DNA of 8,292 nt from Planctomycetota bacterium (GCA_021816165.1 JAKAYZ010000054.1:1-8292), one strand, 5' to 3'. Shown: positions 1 to 5,854, counted from the stretch's first letter. Translations and numbers: made by a program. The notes: generated from the letters alone by a model not told the origin.

Positions 1-16
1 CCTCTGTGCAATTCGT

Positions 17-23
17 AAAGGAG
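17..23 (+). promoter_or_regulatory. Ribosome binding site of the phosphoesterase gene
   Basis: AAAGGAG ends 6 bases before the ATG at 30. It decides the start in favour of that ATG over the upstream in-frame GTG at 6. The promoter, if any, lies outside the window. Confidence 0.75.
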
Positions 24-29
24 AATTCA

Positions 30-1142
30 ATGGTGGCTGACCGCAGAAAACTCCCTGGTTCTGTTTCCGTTTCGCGCCGAAGATGGCTGGCCGCAACCAT
101 GCTTGCCGCCGCCGCGTGCGGGGGCGTATCGACCGCCCACGCCGCCATCGTCACCCCGCAGCACGTCGTCGTGGTAATTGAGGAAAACAAATCTTACAGC
201 CAGATCGTAGGCGATACCACCGATGCGCCGTACATCAACAATACCCTCATCGGGCAGGGGGGCCTGCTCTACAGCGGGTCGTATTCGCCGGAACATCCCA
301 GCCAGCCCAATTATCTCGATCTATTTGCCGGCGGCGATCAGGGCATTACCGGCGACTATTTACCATCTTCGCCCCAGTACACCGAACCGCTCAGTTCACC
401 TAATCTTGCCGCCCAGCTTATTAATAAAGGGTACAGTTTTCAGGAATACAACCAGACATATTCCGCTATTGATAACACCACCAACTATAACCAGGCCACG
501 TACAATCCCTACGCCGGGCAAAGCAACCTCACCACCGCCCAAGCGAACGACACCTATGCCCGCAAACACAACGCCGTGGTCAATTGGGTTAACCCCACTC
601 TCACAAATGTCTCTGGCAATCAACTTCCCTTGTCAACCATGAGCGGATTCAGCCAGTTTCCAACCACGGCCAGTGGTTACGCCAATCTGCCGACCGTTTC
701 CTTCGTCATTCCCAATCTACAGAACGACATGCACAATGGCAGCATCAATGCCGGCGATACATGGCTTTCGCAGAATATGAACGGTTACCTGCAGTGGGCC
801 AAAACCCACAACAGCCTGTTGCTGGTCACATGGGATGAAAACAACTACACCCTTCAGGATAACAATCACATCGCTACCATCATCAACGGTGATCCGTCGC
901 TGTTTCAGGCCGGCAATTCGCAGCAGGTATTCAACAGCTACAGTGTGCTGAGGACCATCGAAGATATGTATGGCCTCGGCTATGCCGGAAACGCCGCCAG
1001 CGTGCAAGACCTCGCCACCAACGCTGCCGGGCAGCTTGTTGCCACCCCGGAACCCGCATCGCTGGCCTTAGCTGTCGTTGGCCTTGGCCTCATCGGGCTC
1101 AATCTGCGAAAGGGCGCAGGGCGCAAAAATAAAATGTCTTAG
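30..1142 (+). CDS. Exported PEP-CTERM phosphoesterase (acid phosphatase / phospholipase C superfamily)
   Basis: This is predicted to be a secreted phosphoesterase of 370 residues, hydrolysing phosphate esters outside the cytoplasmic membrane; the substrate is unknown. Numbering is from the ATG at 30, chosen because AAAGGAG (17-23) lies 6 bases upstream; an in-frame GTG at 6 has no such site. The signal peptide has a Tat-like motif SRRRWLA (residues 15-21), a hydrophobic stretch and an AHA cleavage site near residue 38. Superfamily motifs are VVVVIEENKSY (about 46-56, with the EN-x-S catalytic region), HPSQPNY (89-95), IPNLQNDMHNGSI (227-239) followed by D243, TWDENN (267-272) and a later His (280). 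The C-terminus has the PEP-CTERM triad P340-E341-P342, a hydrophobic helix (about 343-358) and a basic tail, the signal for exosortase processing. Length and motif order fit a complete enzyme. The fold is a confident call; whether it acts on phosphomonoesters, phospholipids or sugar phosphates is open. Confidence 0.88.
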   Translation: MVADRRKLPGSVSVSRRRWLAATMLAAAACGGVSTAHAAIVTPQHVVVVIEENKSYSQIVGDTTDAPYINNTLIGQGGLLYSGSYSPEHPSQPNYLDLFAGGDQGITGDYLPSSPQYTEPLSSPNLAAQLINKGYSFQEYNQTYSAIDNTTNYNQATYNPYAGQSNLTTAQANDTYARKHNAVVNWVNPTLTNVSGNQLPLSTMSGFSQFPTTASGYANLPTVSFVIPNLQNDMHNGSINAGDTWLSQNMNGYLQWAKTHNSLLLVTWDENNYTLQDNNHIATIINGDPSLFQAGNSQQVFNSYSVLRTIEDMYGLGYAGNAASVQDLATNAAGQLVATPEPASLALAVVGLGLIGLNLRKGAGRKNKMS

Positions 1143-1190
1143 GCAATCGGATGAGAGGGCAAGCGGTAATAATTGTATTGTGATTATGAC

Positions 1191-1210
1191 AAAAATTAAT
1201 TTTTAAGGAG
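1191..1210 (+). promoter_or_regulatory. AT-rich palindrome and ribosome binding site upstream of the small PEP-CTERM gene
   Basis: A perfect 14-base AT palindrome, AAAAATTAATTTTT (1191-1204), directly adjoins AAGGAG (1205-1210), which lies 7 bases before the ATG at 1218. The whole 1165-1204 stretch is strikingly AT-rich compared with its surroundings. It could keep the start site unstructured or bind a protein; no good -35/-10 pair was recognised in the 75-base gap, so co-transcription with the phosphoesterase gene is plausible. Confidence 0.5.
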
Positions 1211-1217
1211 TTCAACC

Positions 1218-1958
1218 ATGTTGAATCAAAAAAACAACCGCCGCTTGCTGAAAGCCGCATCGATATTCGGCACCGGCCTTGAGGCCCGCCTTTCCGCCTA
1301 CGCGGCGGTAGGTCTGTCCATGATGGCTGCCGGGGCGGCCAGCGCCGGTGTGCAGTACACCAGCCTTAATGCCCCCATGACCACCCTCACCCCTGGTGGT
1401 GAAGCATTTATCAGTTTCGGCGGGAAAAATGCCTTCCTCGGCATGATGACATCCCTCAACCGCATCTCCGGTGACGCCAGCGTGACCTTCTCCGGCTTTA
1501 CGCCCGGAACCGACGCCGTCACCGTCGCCGCCTCTGCCAACGGCGGTGCGACCTCCACGCTTGATTTCCTTGCCGCAGGCACGCAGGTTGGTGGCACTAA
1601 TAACAGATTCGTATTCGCCACCGGCGGCTACAACAGCACCAACGTCGTTAAAGCCGGTAATCATGAGGTACTTTACACCGGCCTGCGCGCCACCAGCGAT
1701 GGCAAAAATTTTTACGGCTGGGCGGCGTTTTCCTTTAACACATCGACCGAGCCCAACACCAATCTGGTCGATTTTAATTCCAAAATTCTCGGCTATGCGT
1801 TTGAGACGACTGCCAATACGCCGATTACGGTCGGCGATACCGGCGGCGCGTCACTGTCCGCCGCCGCTGCGACCCCTGAACCAACCACCCTGGCAATGCT
1901 TGCCTGCGGTGCTGCAGGTGTCGCTGCATGGCGTCGTCGCAGGAGTATCTCCCAGTGA
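1218..1958 (+). CDS. Small PEP-CTERM sorting-domain surface protein of unknown function
   Basis: The product is a 246-residue predicted exported protein with no recognised enzymatic motif. The ATG at 1218 is preceded by AAGGAG at 7 bases. The N-terminus has a basic region, then a hydrophobic segment (about 25-43) ending in ASA, with likely cleavage after residue 43. The mature part (44-217) is rich in Gly, Ala, Ser, Thr and Asn with alternating hydrophobic residues, as in beta-rich extracellular proteins, and has no cysteines. The C-terminus is a textbook PEP-CTERM signal: P220-E221-P222, a hydrophobic helix (223-238) and a block of four arginines (239-242). In this class the signal targets proteins to an exosortase at the membrane, often in organisms making extracellular polysaccharide. 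The gene follows the phosphoesterase by 75 bases, and its stop overlaps the next gene. Export and sorting are confident; the function is unknown. Confidence 0.85.
   Translation: MLNQKNNRRLLKAASIFGTGLEARLSAYAAVGLSMMAAGAASAGVQYTSLNAPMTTLTPGGEAFISFGGKNAFLGMMTSLNRISGDASVTFSGFTPGTDAVTVAASANGGATSTLDFLAAGTQVGGTNNRFVFATGGYNSTNVVKAGNHEVLYTGLRATSDGKNFYGWAAFSFNTSTEPNTNLVDFNSKILGYAFETTANTPITVGDTGGASLSAAAATPEPTTLAMLACGAAGVAAWRRRRSISQ
1939..1957 (+). promoter_or_regulatory. Internal ribosome binding site and GTG start inside the end of the PEP-CTERM gene
   Basis: GCAGGAG (1939-1945) lies in the arginine-block codons of the upstream gene, 9 bases before an in-frame GTG (1955-1957). That GTG overlaps the upstream stop as GTGA. 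This is a classic translational-coupling arrangement. It is a better start for the sulfotransferase than the ATG at 1928, which has only a weak AGG 9 bases upstream. Confidence 0.65.
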
Positions 1959-2611
1959 TCGATCGATCACCTGCGCTTACCCCGGCGGATGTCGCCTCGC
2001 AGCGGCATCCGCCGGACGGCGTCATTACAGTCGTTTCCGGCCTGCCGCGGTCTGGTACATCTTTATTGATGCAGATGCTCCATGCTGGTGGTATGCCTGT
2101 TCTTATCGATGATCTGCGCCCGCCCGATCAAGCCAATCCACTTGGCTATTTTGAACTCGAGGCCGTCAAGCAGACGCGTCAAAACCCTGCCTGGACCACT
2201 CATGCCGCAGGGCGGGCCGTCAAAGTAATCTATCGGCTTCTGCGAGACCTGCCGCCGTCACTTAATTACCGCGTCCTGTTCATGCGACGCGACCTCGATG
2301 AGGTTGTTGCCTCGCAGCAGGCCATGCTTGGACGCCCACCGATGGCACCGCTCGAGCGGCAGCGGCTCGTCGGTGTATTTCATCGCGAATTGACGGAAGT
2401 GGACTATTGGCTCAATTCCGCCCGGCATATTCAATTGCTTAATATCCGCCATGCGGAACTTATTACCCAGCCACAGGCGCCAATTTCCCGGATATGCAAT
2501 TTTATTGGCCGCCCACTCGACCAAGCCGCCATGGCTGCGGCGGTAAGGCCGACACTCCATCGACAGCGTCCGGAGCGTCTGCCGCCATCAGGAAGTTTTC
2601 CTGACCAATAG
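1955..2611 (+). CDS. Small P-loop sulfotransferase family protein
   Basis: This is a predicted cytoplasmic sulfotransferase of 218 residues that would move sulfate from PAPS to an unknown acceptor. Numbering is from the GTG at 1955; an ATG at 1928 would add 9 residues. The PAPS 5'-phosphosulfate loop is VVSGLPRSGTSLLMQML (26-42). The 3'-phosphate site is FMRRDLDEVVASQ (109-121), with the Arg and Ser expected for PAPS binding. Other conserved segments are PLGYFELEAVK (62-72) and LNIRHAELITQP (162-173). The C-terminus, around RPTLHRQRP (198-206), looks complete. The family is recognisable as a short, soluble sulfotransferase type found in planctomycetes and other environmental bacteria; its natural substrate is not known to me. 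Its start is coupled to the preceding PEP-CTERM gene, which suggests that the two products are needed together, perhaps for a sulfated cell-surface component. The reading frame stays open for 117 codons after the TAG stop. Confidence 0.85.
   Translation: MIDRSPALTPADVASQRHPPDGVITVVSGLPRSGTSLLMQMLHAGGMPVLIDDLRPPDQANPLGYFELEAVKQTRQNPAWTTHAAGRAVKVIYRLLRDLPPSLNYRVLFMRRDLDEVVASQQAMLGRPPMAPLERQRLVGVFHRELTEVDYWLNSARHIQLLNIRHAELITQPQAPISRICNFIGRPLDQAAMAAAVRPTLHRQRPERLPPSGSFPDQ
2588..2604 (+). other. Perfect hairpin at the end of the sulfotransferase gene
   Basis: TCAGGAA (2588-2594) and TTCCTGA (2598-2604) form a 7-bp stem with a 3-base loop, just before the TAG at 2609. No T-run follows, so it is not a standard intrinsic terminator, but it could mark the 3' end of the transcript or affect termination of translation. 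Confidence 0.35.
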
Positions 2612-2662
2612 GCTGCGGCGTGCCGCGTCCCATGCCACACCGCAAATTGGCCACCCAAACGT

Positions 2663-2769
2663 CCACGCATCCGCCGTTGGTTATGCGACCGCGTACCCCA
2701 TTTTGTTGTGCCACCGCCCGCATGCGCCAACGCATCCACCGGCGATTCTACGACCGCATGCCCCATGTT
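2663..2769. repeat. Degenerate tandem repeat, two copies 65 bases apart
   Basis: The 42 bases 2663-2704 align without gaps to 2728-2769, with about three quarters identity counted by eye. The best-kept parts are CGCATCC near the start, CGACCGC in the middle and CCCCAT near the end. Mismatches are not spaced by three, so selection on a protein is not evident. A shorter, partly similar segment around 2840-2860 could be a third, more eroded copy. Confidence 0.5.
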
Positions 2770-2798
2770 TAGCGCCATCGCCGGGCGATGGGCGCTAA
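2769..2798. repeat. REP-like hairpin with TTAGC/GCTAA ends
   Basis: TTAGCGCCATCGC (2769-2781) pairs with GCGATGGGCGCTAA (2785-2798), giving a 13-bp stem with one bulged G and a 3-base loop. No T-run follows on either strand. Its ends resemble those of the hairpin at 3074-3103, which suggests a dispersed palindromic family. Confidence 0.6.
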
Positions 2799-2821
2799 TT
2801 GCAATGCCAAATTGCGGTCCC

Positions 2822-2839
2822 TGTGACAACAATGTCACA
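2822..2839. other. Perfect 7-bp hairpin
   Basis: TGTGACA and TGTCACA are separated by four bases (ACAA). It lies in the C-rich tract between two other hairpins and could be part of a structured transcript or a protein-binding inverted repeat. Confidence 0.45.
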
Positions 2840-2857
2840 CCCGCCACCCCATTTAGC

Positions 2858-2876
2858 CGCGTGCATGGTGCACGCG
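2858..2876. other. Perfect 8-bp GC-rich hairpin
   Basis: CGCGTGCA and TGCACGCG flank a 3-base TGG loop, giving a very stable stem. It is the last of the hairpin series in the tract downstream of the sulfotransferase gene. Confidence 0.5.
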
Positions 2877-2962
2877 CGATGATGCAAGACCCATCCGGCC
2901 GCACCTGTTTTGATCCCAACGTGCACCAAACCCGGAACGCCGAACGATTATTTTTGCATTAA

Positions 2963-3169
2963 CTACGACCATCAATCGGCCTCAAAACTGCAATCAATAG
3001 ACCGCAATATGACGCGCGGGGTGCAAGGTGCAAGGGAGGCGCAGCGATATGTCGCACACGAATGCGTCATTGGTTAGCGCGCCGGGACAAGCCCGGCGGC
3101 TAAACGCGCCGTTCTCATACCGAATATTTTCACGGTTAATTTTGTGGACACTGCGGCCATTAAAACCCC
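2963..3169. other. Intergenic stretch with one REP-like hairpin
   Basis: No gene is supported here. Several short frames exist, but they lack ribosome binding sites and recognisable sequence. The only clear structure is the hairpin at 3074-3103. The composition becomes less C-rich than in the preceding tract. Confidence 0.5.
3074..3103. repeat. REP-like hairpin with TTAGC/GCTAA ends
   Basis: TTAGCGCGCCGGG (3074-3086) pairs with CCCGGCGGCTAA (3092-3103) with one bulged base, giving a 12-bp stem around ACAAG. From memory, similar CCGGGACAAGCCCGG hairpins are dispersed in planctomycete genomes. It could serve as a factor-independent transcript end, but no T-run follows. Confidence 0.6.
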
Positions 3170-3384
3170 TTTGCACCGCCGAGAGCGCCAAGAACGCGAA
3201 GAATTGCGTATCTTATTATTCGTATGGTTTTAATTCTCTCCGCGGCTCTGTGGCTCTGCGCGAGATCATAACACCTCCCTGTGCGGATTAAGGTATCATG
3301 CCGATGGCATGATGATGTTTGTTTTTTGTTGGCGCGCAGAGAAAAGAGACACAGAGGTTACGTCACCGGATCAATCTCGCGATA
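3170..3384. repeat. Dispersed repeat, copy A
   Basis: This copy matches copy B with an offset of exactly 309 bases over the first 146 bases (about 79% identity counted by eye, no gaps needed). It then continues with one small indel to about 3384. Segments in order are a TTTGCACCGCCGAGAGCGCC head, a variable AT-rich part, GGCTCTG...GCGAGATCATAACAC, a perfect hairpin (3295-3313), and a GAGACACAGA...TCACCGG tail. The GAGAGCGCC and ACACAGAGG words are typical of low-complexity repeats scattered in many environmental bacterial genomes. They create spurious frames rich in Arg and Glu. No transposase is present. Confidence 0.7.
3295..3313. repeat. Conserved hairpin of repeat copy A
   Basis: ATCATGCC and GGCATGAT flank a GAT loop in a perfect 8-bp stem. 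The hairpin and its immediate flanks are identical in copy B, although other parts of the repeats have diverged. This points to the hairpin as the constrained core of the element. Confidence 0.65.
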
Positions 3385-3436
3385 TTGGCCGCGCCACGAC
3401 AATTGGGCAGGCCCACATCCAATACGCTTGGCGTTT

Positions 3437-3512
3437 CTTCGCGTCCTCCGCGCGCTTCGCGGCGAATCAGGGTAACTATTTGCACCGCCGAGAGCGCCGA
3501 GGACGCGAGGAC
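3437..3512. repeat. Inverted repeat pair formed by a reversed fragment and the head of copy B
   Basis: The segment 3437-3464 (TCTTCGCGTCCTC followed by GCG-rich bases) is an imperfect reverse complement of 3485-3512 at the head of copy B. The two are separated by about 20 bases. So a third, inverted fragment of the repeat family lies between the two direct copies, and transcripts could fold into a long imperfect stem here. Confidence 0.55.
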
Positions 3513-3692
3513 TTGGCGGAGCATTATGTCGTATCTTTTTAATCATCACTGCGGTTCTGCGGCTCTGTGCGAGATCATAACACTTCCCAGTGTGAATGAG
3601 GGTATCATGCCGATGGCATGATGAAAGTTGTTCACGTGGAACGCAGGCAAAACGAGACACAGATATTACCTCACCGGTTCAAACGCGGCGCC
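3479..3692. repeat. Dispersed repeat, copy B
   Basis: This is a second direct copy of the element at 3170-3384. It has the same order of segments: head, variable AT-rich part, GCGAGATCATAACAC, hairpin (3604-3622) and GAGACACAGA...TCACCGG tail. Sequence similarity fades after about 3692. The short frames that cross it are repeat artefacts. Confidence 0.7.
3604..3622. repeat. Conserved hairpin of repeat copy B
   Basis: ATCATGCC, loop GAT, GGCATGAT: identical to the hairpin at 3295-3313, 309 bases away. Confidence 0.65.
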
Positions 3693-3820
3693 TTGCATCC
3701 AAGCATTGCCGGCACAACGCAGTTCTGATCTTCCTTGGACAGGCTCTCAGGGCGGCAGTGGCAGAATCTTTTCCATTGGCGGCGATTCGCCTGCCCGCAC
3801 GACTTTACGAAGACATGCCA
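3693..3820. other. Intergenic stretch downstream of the inositol-monophosphatase gene
   Basis: This is where the minus-strand operon should end. No clear intrinsic terminator (stem followed by T-run) and no gene was recognised. Confidence 0.4.
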
Positions 3821-4849
3821 CTACACCGCCCCGTACTGCTTTAGAAAATTGATCATGATCGGTTCGATCCGCTCCCGCAAATGGATGTTGGCAAAACCGG
3901 CCCATGCCAGCGGGGTGGTCACATCCAGCGGACCGTCCGGCACGCCCCCAAGTCCATCGGTAAGAATCACCCCCGCCTCCCGGGCAATCAGCGCCGACGC
4001 CATATCATAGGGATGCACACAGAGTCCCGGCTGCAATTGCAGGGCGCGATAAAAATGCAGACGCAGATCGGCATTAAAGCGGTCGTGACCCATGATTAAT
4101 TCATAAAACTGGCCGCCCGTGCTGATGTACTGATCATCAAACACCATAGCCGAGGCTGCTTCACTTTCCCCAACGCATTGACGCACAATCAATTCCAACA
4201 GTTCGGCGGCGAGCACCTTGGTACCCGGAAAAAAACTGGTGACCGAACCAAATCCGTGCGTAATCTCGGTCGCTTTGCTTGGCGACATGGGTATCCGCTG
4301 CGTCTCCTCGGTAAGCAGATCATCGCGAACGGCCATGGCACCGCGCCCTTTACCCGCCCACAATACGTCGCAGCGGGTCAGGTGGCTGGTTGGTATTTCG
4401 GCCTGTAACGCAACGCTGATGTGGCTCAACCGTGTCTGCACGCCATGGTTGGGGGCCACGCCAGCGAGCACCCATGCTGATCTTTTATCAAACATCAAAC
4501 CGCGCGTGCCATCTATGGGGTCGACTATCAACTGAAAGGTGGCGTCCTCCGGCATGGAACCGCGTGGAAATGCCATGGTACCTTCTTCGGTTTCGTCGCC
4601 GTCAATGCCCTCCGCTATCAGCAAGAAGGGAATTTCCTGCCCCCACTCCTCGCAGAATTTAATCAATACCGGTTCGACATGGTTATCAACGGCGTAAATG
4701 GTGTCGGCAACGCTGTGCCGATCAATATTCGCAAATACCAGTTGCTTCTCACGTGCCTCCAGAACGCGACTGCGAATGCGCCGTCCCAGCACACATAACT
4801 TTTCAACAAAATATTCCGCCTCACGGGGAAGCTGCCCGGTTTCAAACAT
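3821..4849 (-). CDS. Inositol monophosphatase family protein
   Basis: This is a predicted metal-dependent phosphatase of 342 residues, acting in the cytoplasm on an inositol phosphate or another sugar or nucleotide phosphate. Metal-site motifs of the IMPase fold are visible: an AVDNHVE segment (53-59), IAEG (78-81, in place of the usual GEE), VDPIDGTRG (109-117, with the D-P-I-D-G-T core at 110-115) and HPYDMASALIAREAG (279-293), with D282 as the expected last ligand. The protein is longer than the roughly 270 residues of ordinary IMPases. It contains family-specific stretches such as LAGVAPNHG (128-136) and DDQYISTGGQFYELIMGHDRF (near 238-258), which point to a distinct longer subfamily. The ATG start follows TGAGGA (4859-4864, minus strand) at about 9 bases. 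It lies 30 bases after pssA on the same strand, so the two are likely co-transcribed. The exact substrate is unknown; a role in phosphoinositol metabolism is an inference from the family. Confidence 0.85.
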   Translation of the reverse strand: MFETGQLPREAEYFVEKLCVLGRRIRSRVLEAREKQLVFANIDRHSVADTIYAVDNHVEPVLIKFCEEWGQEIPFLLIAEGIDGDETEEGTMAFPRGSMPEDATFQLIVDPIDGTRGLMFDKRSAWVLAGVAPNHGVQTRLSHISVALQAEIPTSHLTRCDVLWAGKGRGAMAVRDDLLTEETQRIPMSPSKATEITHGFGSVTSFFPGTKVLAAELLELIVRQCVGESEAASAMVFDDQYISTGGQFYELIMGHDRFNADLRLHFYRALQLQPGLCVHPYDMASALIAREAGVILTDGLGGVPDGPLDVTTPLAWAGFANIHLRERIEPIMINFLKQYGAV

Positions 4850-4879
4850 TGCCGTTCGTCCTCATTTGCCTTCCGCGCC

Positions 4880-5854
4880 TTAATCTTCCCCACGTAAGTC
4901 CACACTCTCGGAATTCTCTGTTTGCGAGTGATTGGTGGCCAACGTCCTGCCCATTGCCCGACGCCAAGCCGCTTTGATCAGCGGCCAGAACGCGTAGAAA
5001 TAGATGGCGATCAAGGCCGCTATCTGCGGCTGCCAGAGCAGAAACAAAATCAACAGGACGGCCCGCACCACATAGGCAAACGGCTTTCTGCCCCGCAAAT
5101 ATTGATTGATAACATGATCGTAAGAAACGTGGCTTACCATCAACAAGGCCACGAGTAACAGGATAATCGGCATGGTGTAAGGGAAGCTGGTAAGTACCCA
5201 ATGGCTGATAAGGGGGGGGACATTGAAGGGCAGCACATGGGGTGCGCCGGGCTGCAATCCTTCAAAAAATATAACGCTTGCCGCCACCACCCCCGCTGCC
5301 CCCGGCGAGGGTAAACCTCGAAACGCCATATGCGAGTCGATATCGTGCTGCGTCATTGTATTGAAGCGTGCGAGGCGTAATCCCGCGCACGCCACATATA
5401 TGGCCGCGATGATCCAAAAGAAACGCCCATCCATACTGTGCGCCAGTGGACCGATATGTCCATCATATTCCGGTCGCGTTTGCGATAGTACATGCCCGAT
5501 CAACTTCAAGCTCAGAAATGCCGGAGTCACGCCAAAACTCACCACGTCGGCGAGCGAATCCAATTCTGCTCCGAAATCGCTGGTGGCCCGCGCCAATCTG
5601 GCCATCGATCCATCGAGCATATCGCAAACCATGGCCGCAAAGATTAAATAGCCCGCCATACTGAAATTGTTCATGAATGTGGTAGTCTTGCTGGGGGGTG
5701 CCGATGCGTAACCCAATGCTGCAAACCCGCACAATAAATTACCCAACGTGAAAAGTGTGGGCAGCACGGCAATCATTCGACGTGGCAGTTCCGAACCCCC
5801 GCCGGAAATGCCATCGGGTTCATGCCCACTGTGCTCGTCGTGGCTTTCAGTCAT
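4880..5854 (-). CDS. pssA: CDP-diacylglycerol-serine O-phosphatidyltransferase
   Basis: The enzyme joins CDP-diacylglycerol and L-serine to give phosphatidylserine and CMP, the first step towards phosphatidylethanolamine. It is an integral membrane protein of 324 residues from the ATG; a GTG one codon upstream (5857) is an alternative. The complete CDP-alcohol phosphatidyltransferase signature D-G-x2-A-R-x8-G-x3-D-x3-D is present (D81, G82, A85, R86, G95, D99, D103). PssA-type hallmarks are LPTLFTLGNLLCGFAALGY near the N-terminus, LDSLADVVSFGVTPA (98-112), GLRLARFN (158-165) and GLPSPGAAG (180-188). About seven hydrophobic segments follow the family pattern, and short polar tails sit at both ends. 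A run of eight C (plus-strand G at 5212-5219) encodes part of VPPL near residue 213. No phosphatidylserine decarboxylase gene is adjacent. Serine as substrate is very likely from the motifs; another CDP-alcohol acceptor is less likely. Confidence 0.9.
   Translation of the reverse strand: MTESHDEHSGHEPDGISGGGSELPRRMIAVLPTLFTLGNLLCGFAALGYASAPPSKTTTFMNNFSMAGYLIFAAMVCDMLDGSMARLARATSDFGAELDSLADVVSFGVTPAFLSLKLIGHVLSQTRPEYDGHIGPLAHSMDGRFFWIIAAIYVACAGLRLARFNTMTQHDIDSHMAFRGLPSPGAAGVVAASVIFFEGLQPGAPHVLPFNVPPLISHWVLTSFPYTMPIILLLVALLMVSHVSYDHVINQYLRGRKPFAYVVRAVLLILFLLWQPQIAALIAIYFYAFWPLIKAAWRRAMGRTLATNHSQTENSESVDLRGED

Larger units (their letters stand above)
2612..2962. other. C-rich, hairpin-dense tract without a convincing gene
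   Basis: The + strand is strongly C-rich. The stretch holds a degenerate 65-base tandem repeat and at least four short hairpins in under 300 bases. It stays open in the sulfotransferase frame after its TAG until TAA (2960-2962), and long frames also exist on the minus strand. None of the translations resembles a known family or has a good ribosome binding site. The predicted proteins are rich in Cys, Pro, Arg and Trp, as expected for chance frames in GC-rich DNA. A structured RNA, a decayed gene or a repeat-derived tract are all possible. Confidence 0.4.

Noticed and set aside
1546..2112. 188-codon + strand frame across the PEP-CTERM/sulfotransferase junction
   Set aside because: It is a shadow frame. 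Both overlapping genes are supported by family motifs and ribosome binding sites.
2588..2604. Intrinsic terminator for the sulfotransferase operon
   Set aside because: The stem is perfect, but no T-run follows and it lies before the stop codon, so it was listed only as a hairpin.
2431..2919. 162-codon frame on the minus strand, partly antisense to the sulfotransferase
   Set aside because: It has no ribosome binding site and no recognisable domain. It overlaps a well-supported gene and lies in C-rich DNA where long frames arise by chance.
2769..3103. Integron attC sites
   Set aside because: The palindromes end in TTAGC/GCTAA but lack the GTTRRRY and RYYYAAC core sites, and no integrase or cassette array is present.
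3170..3692. CRISPR array
   Set aside because: There are only two copies, each over 200 bases and divergent, without short regular spacers and without cas genes.
3028..3852. Many short overlapping frames with Arg/Glu-rich products on both strands
   Set aside because: They are translations of the dispersed repeat copies and inverted fragment; such products are a known annotation artefact.
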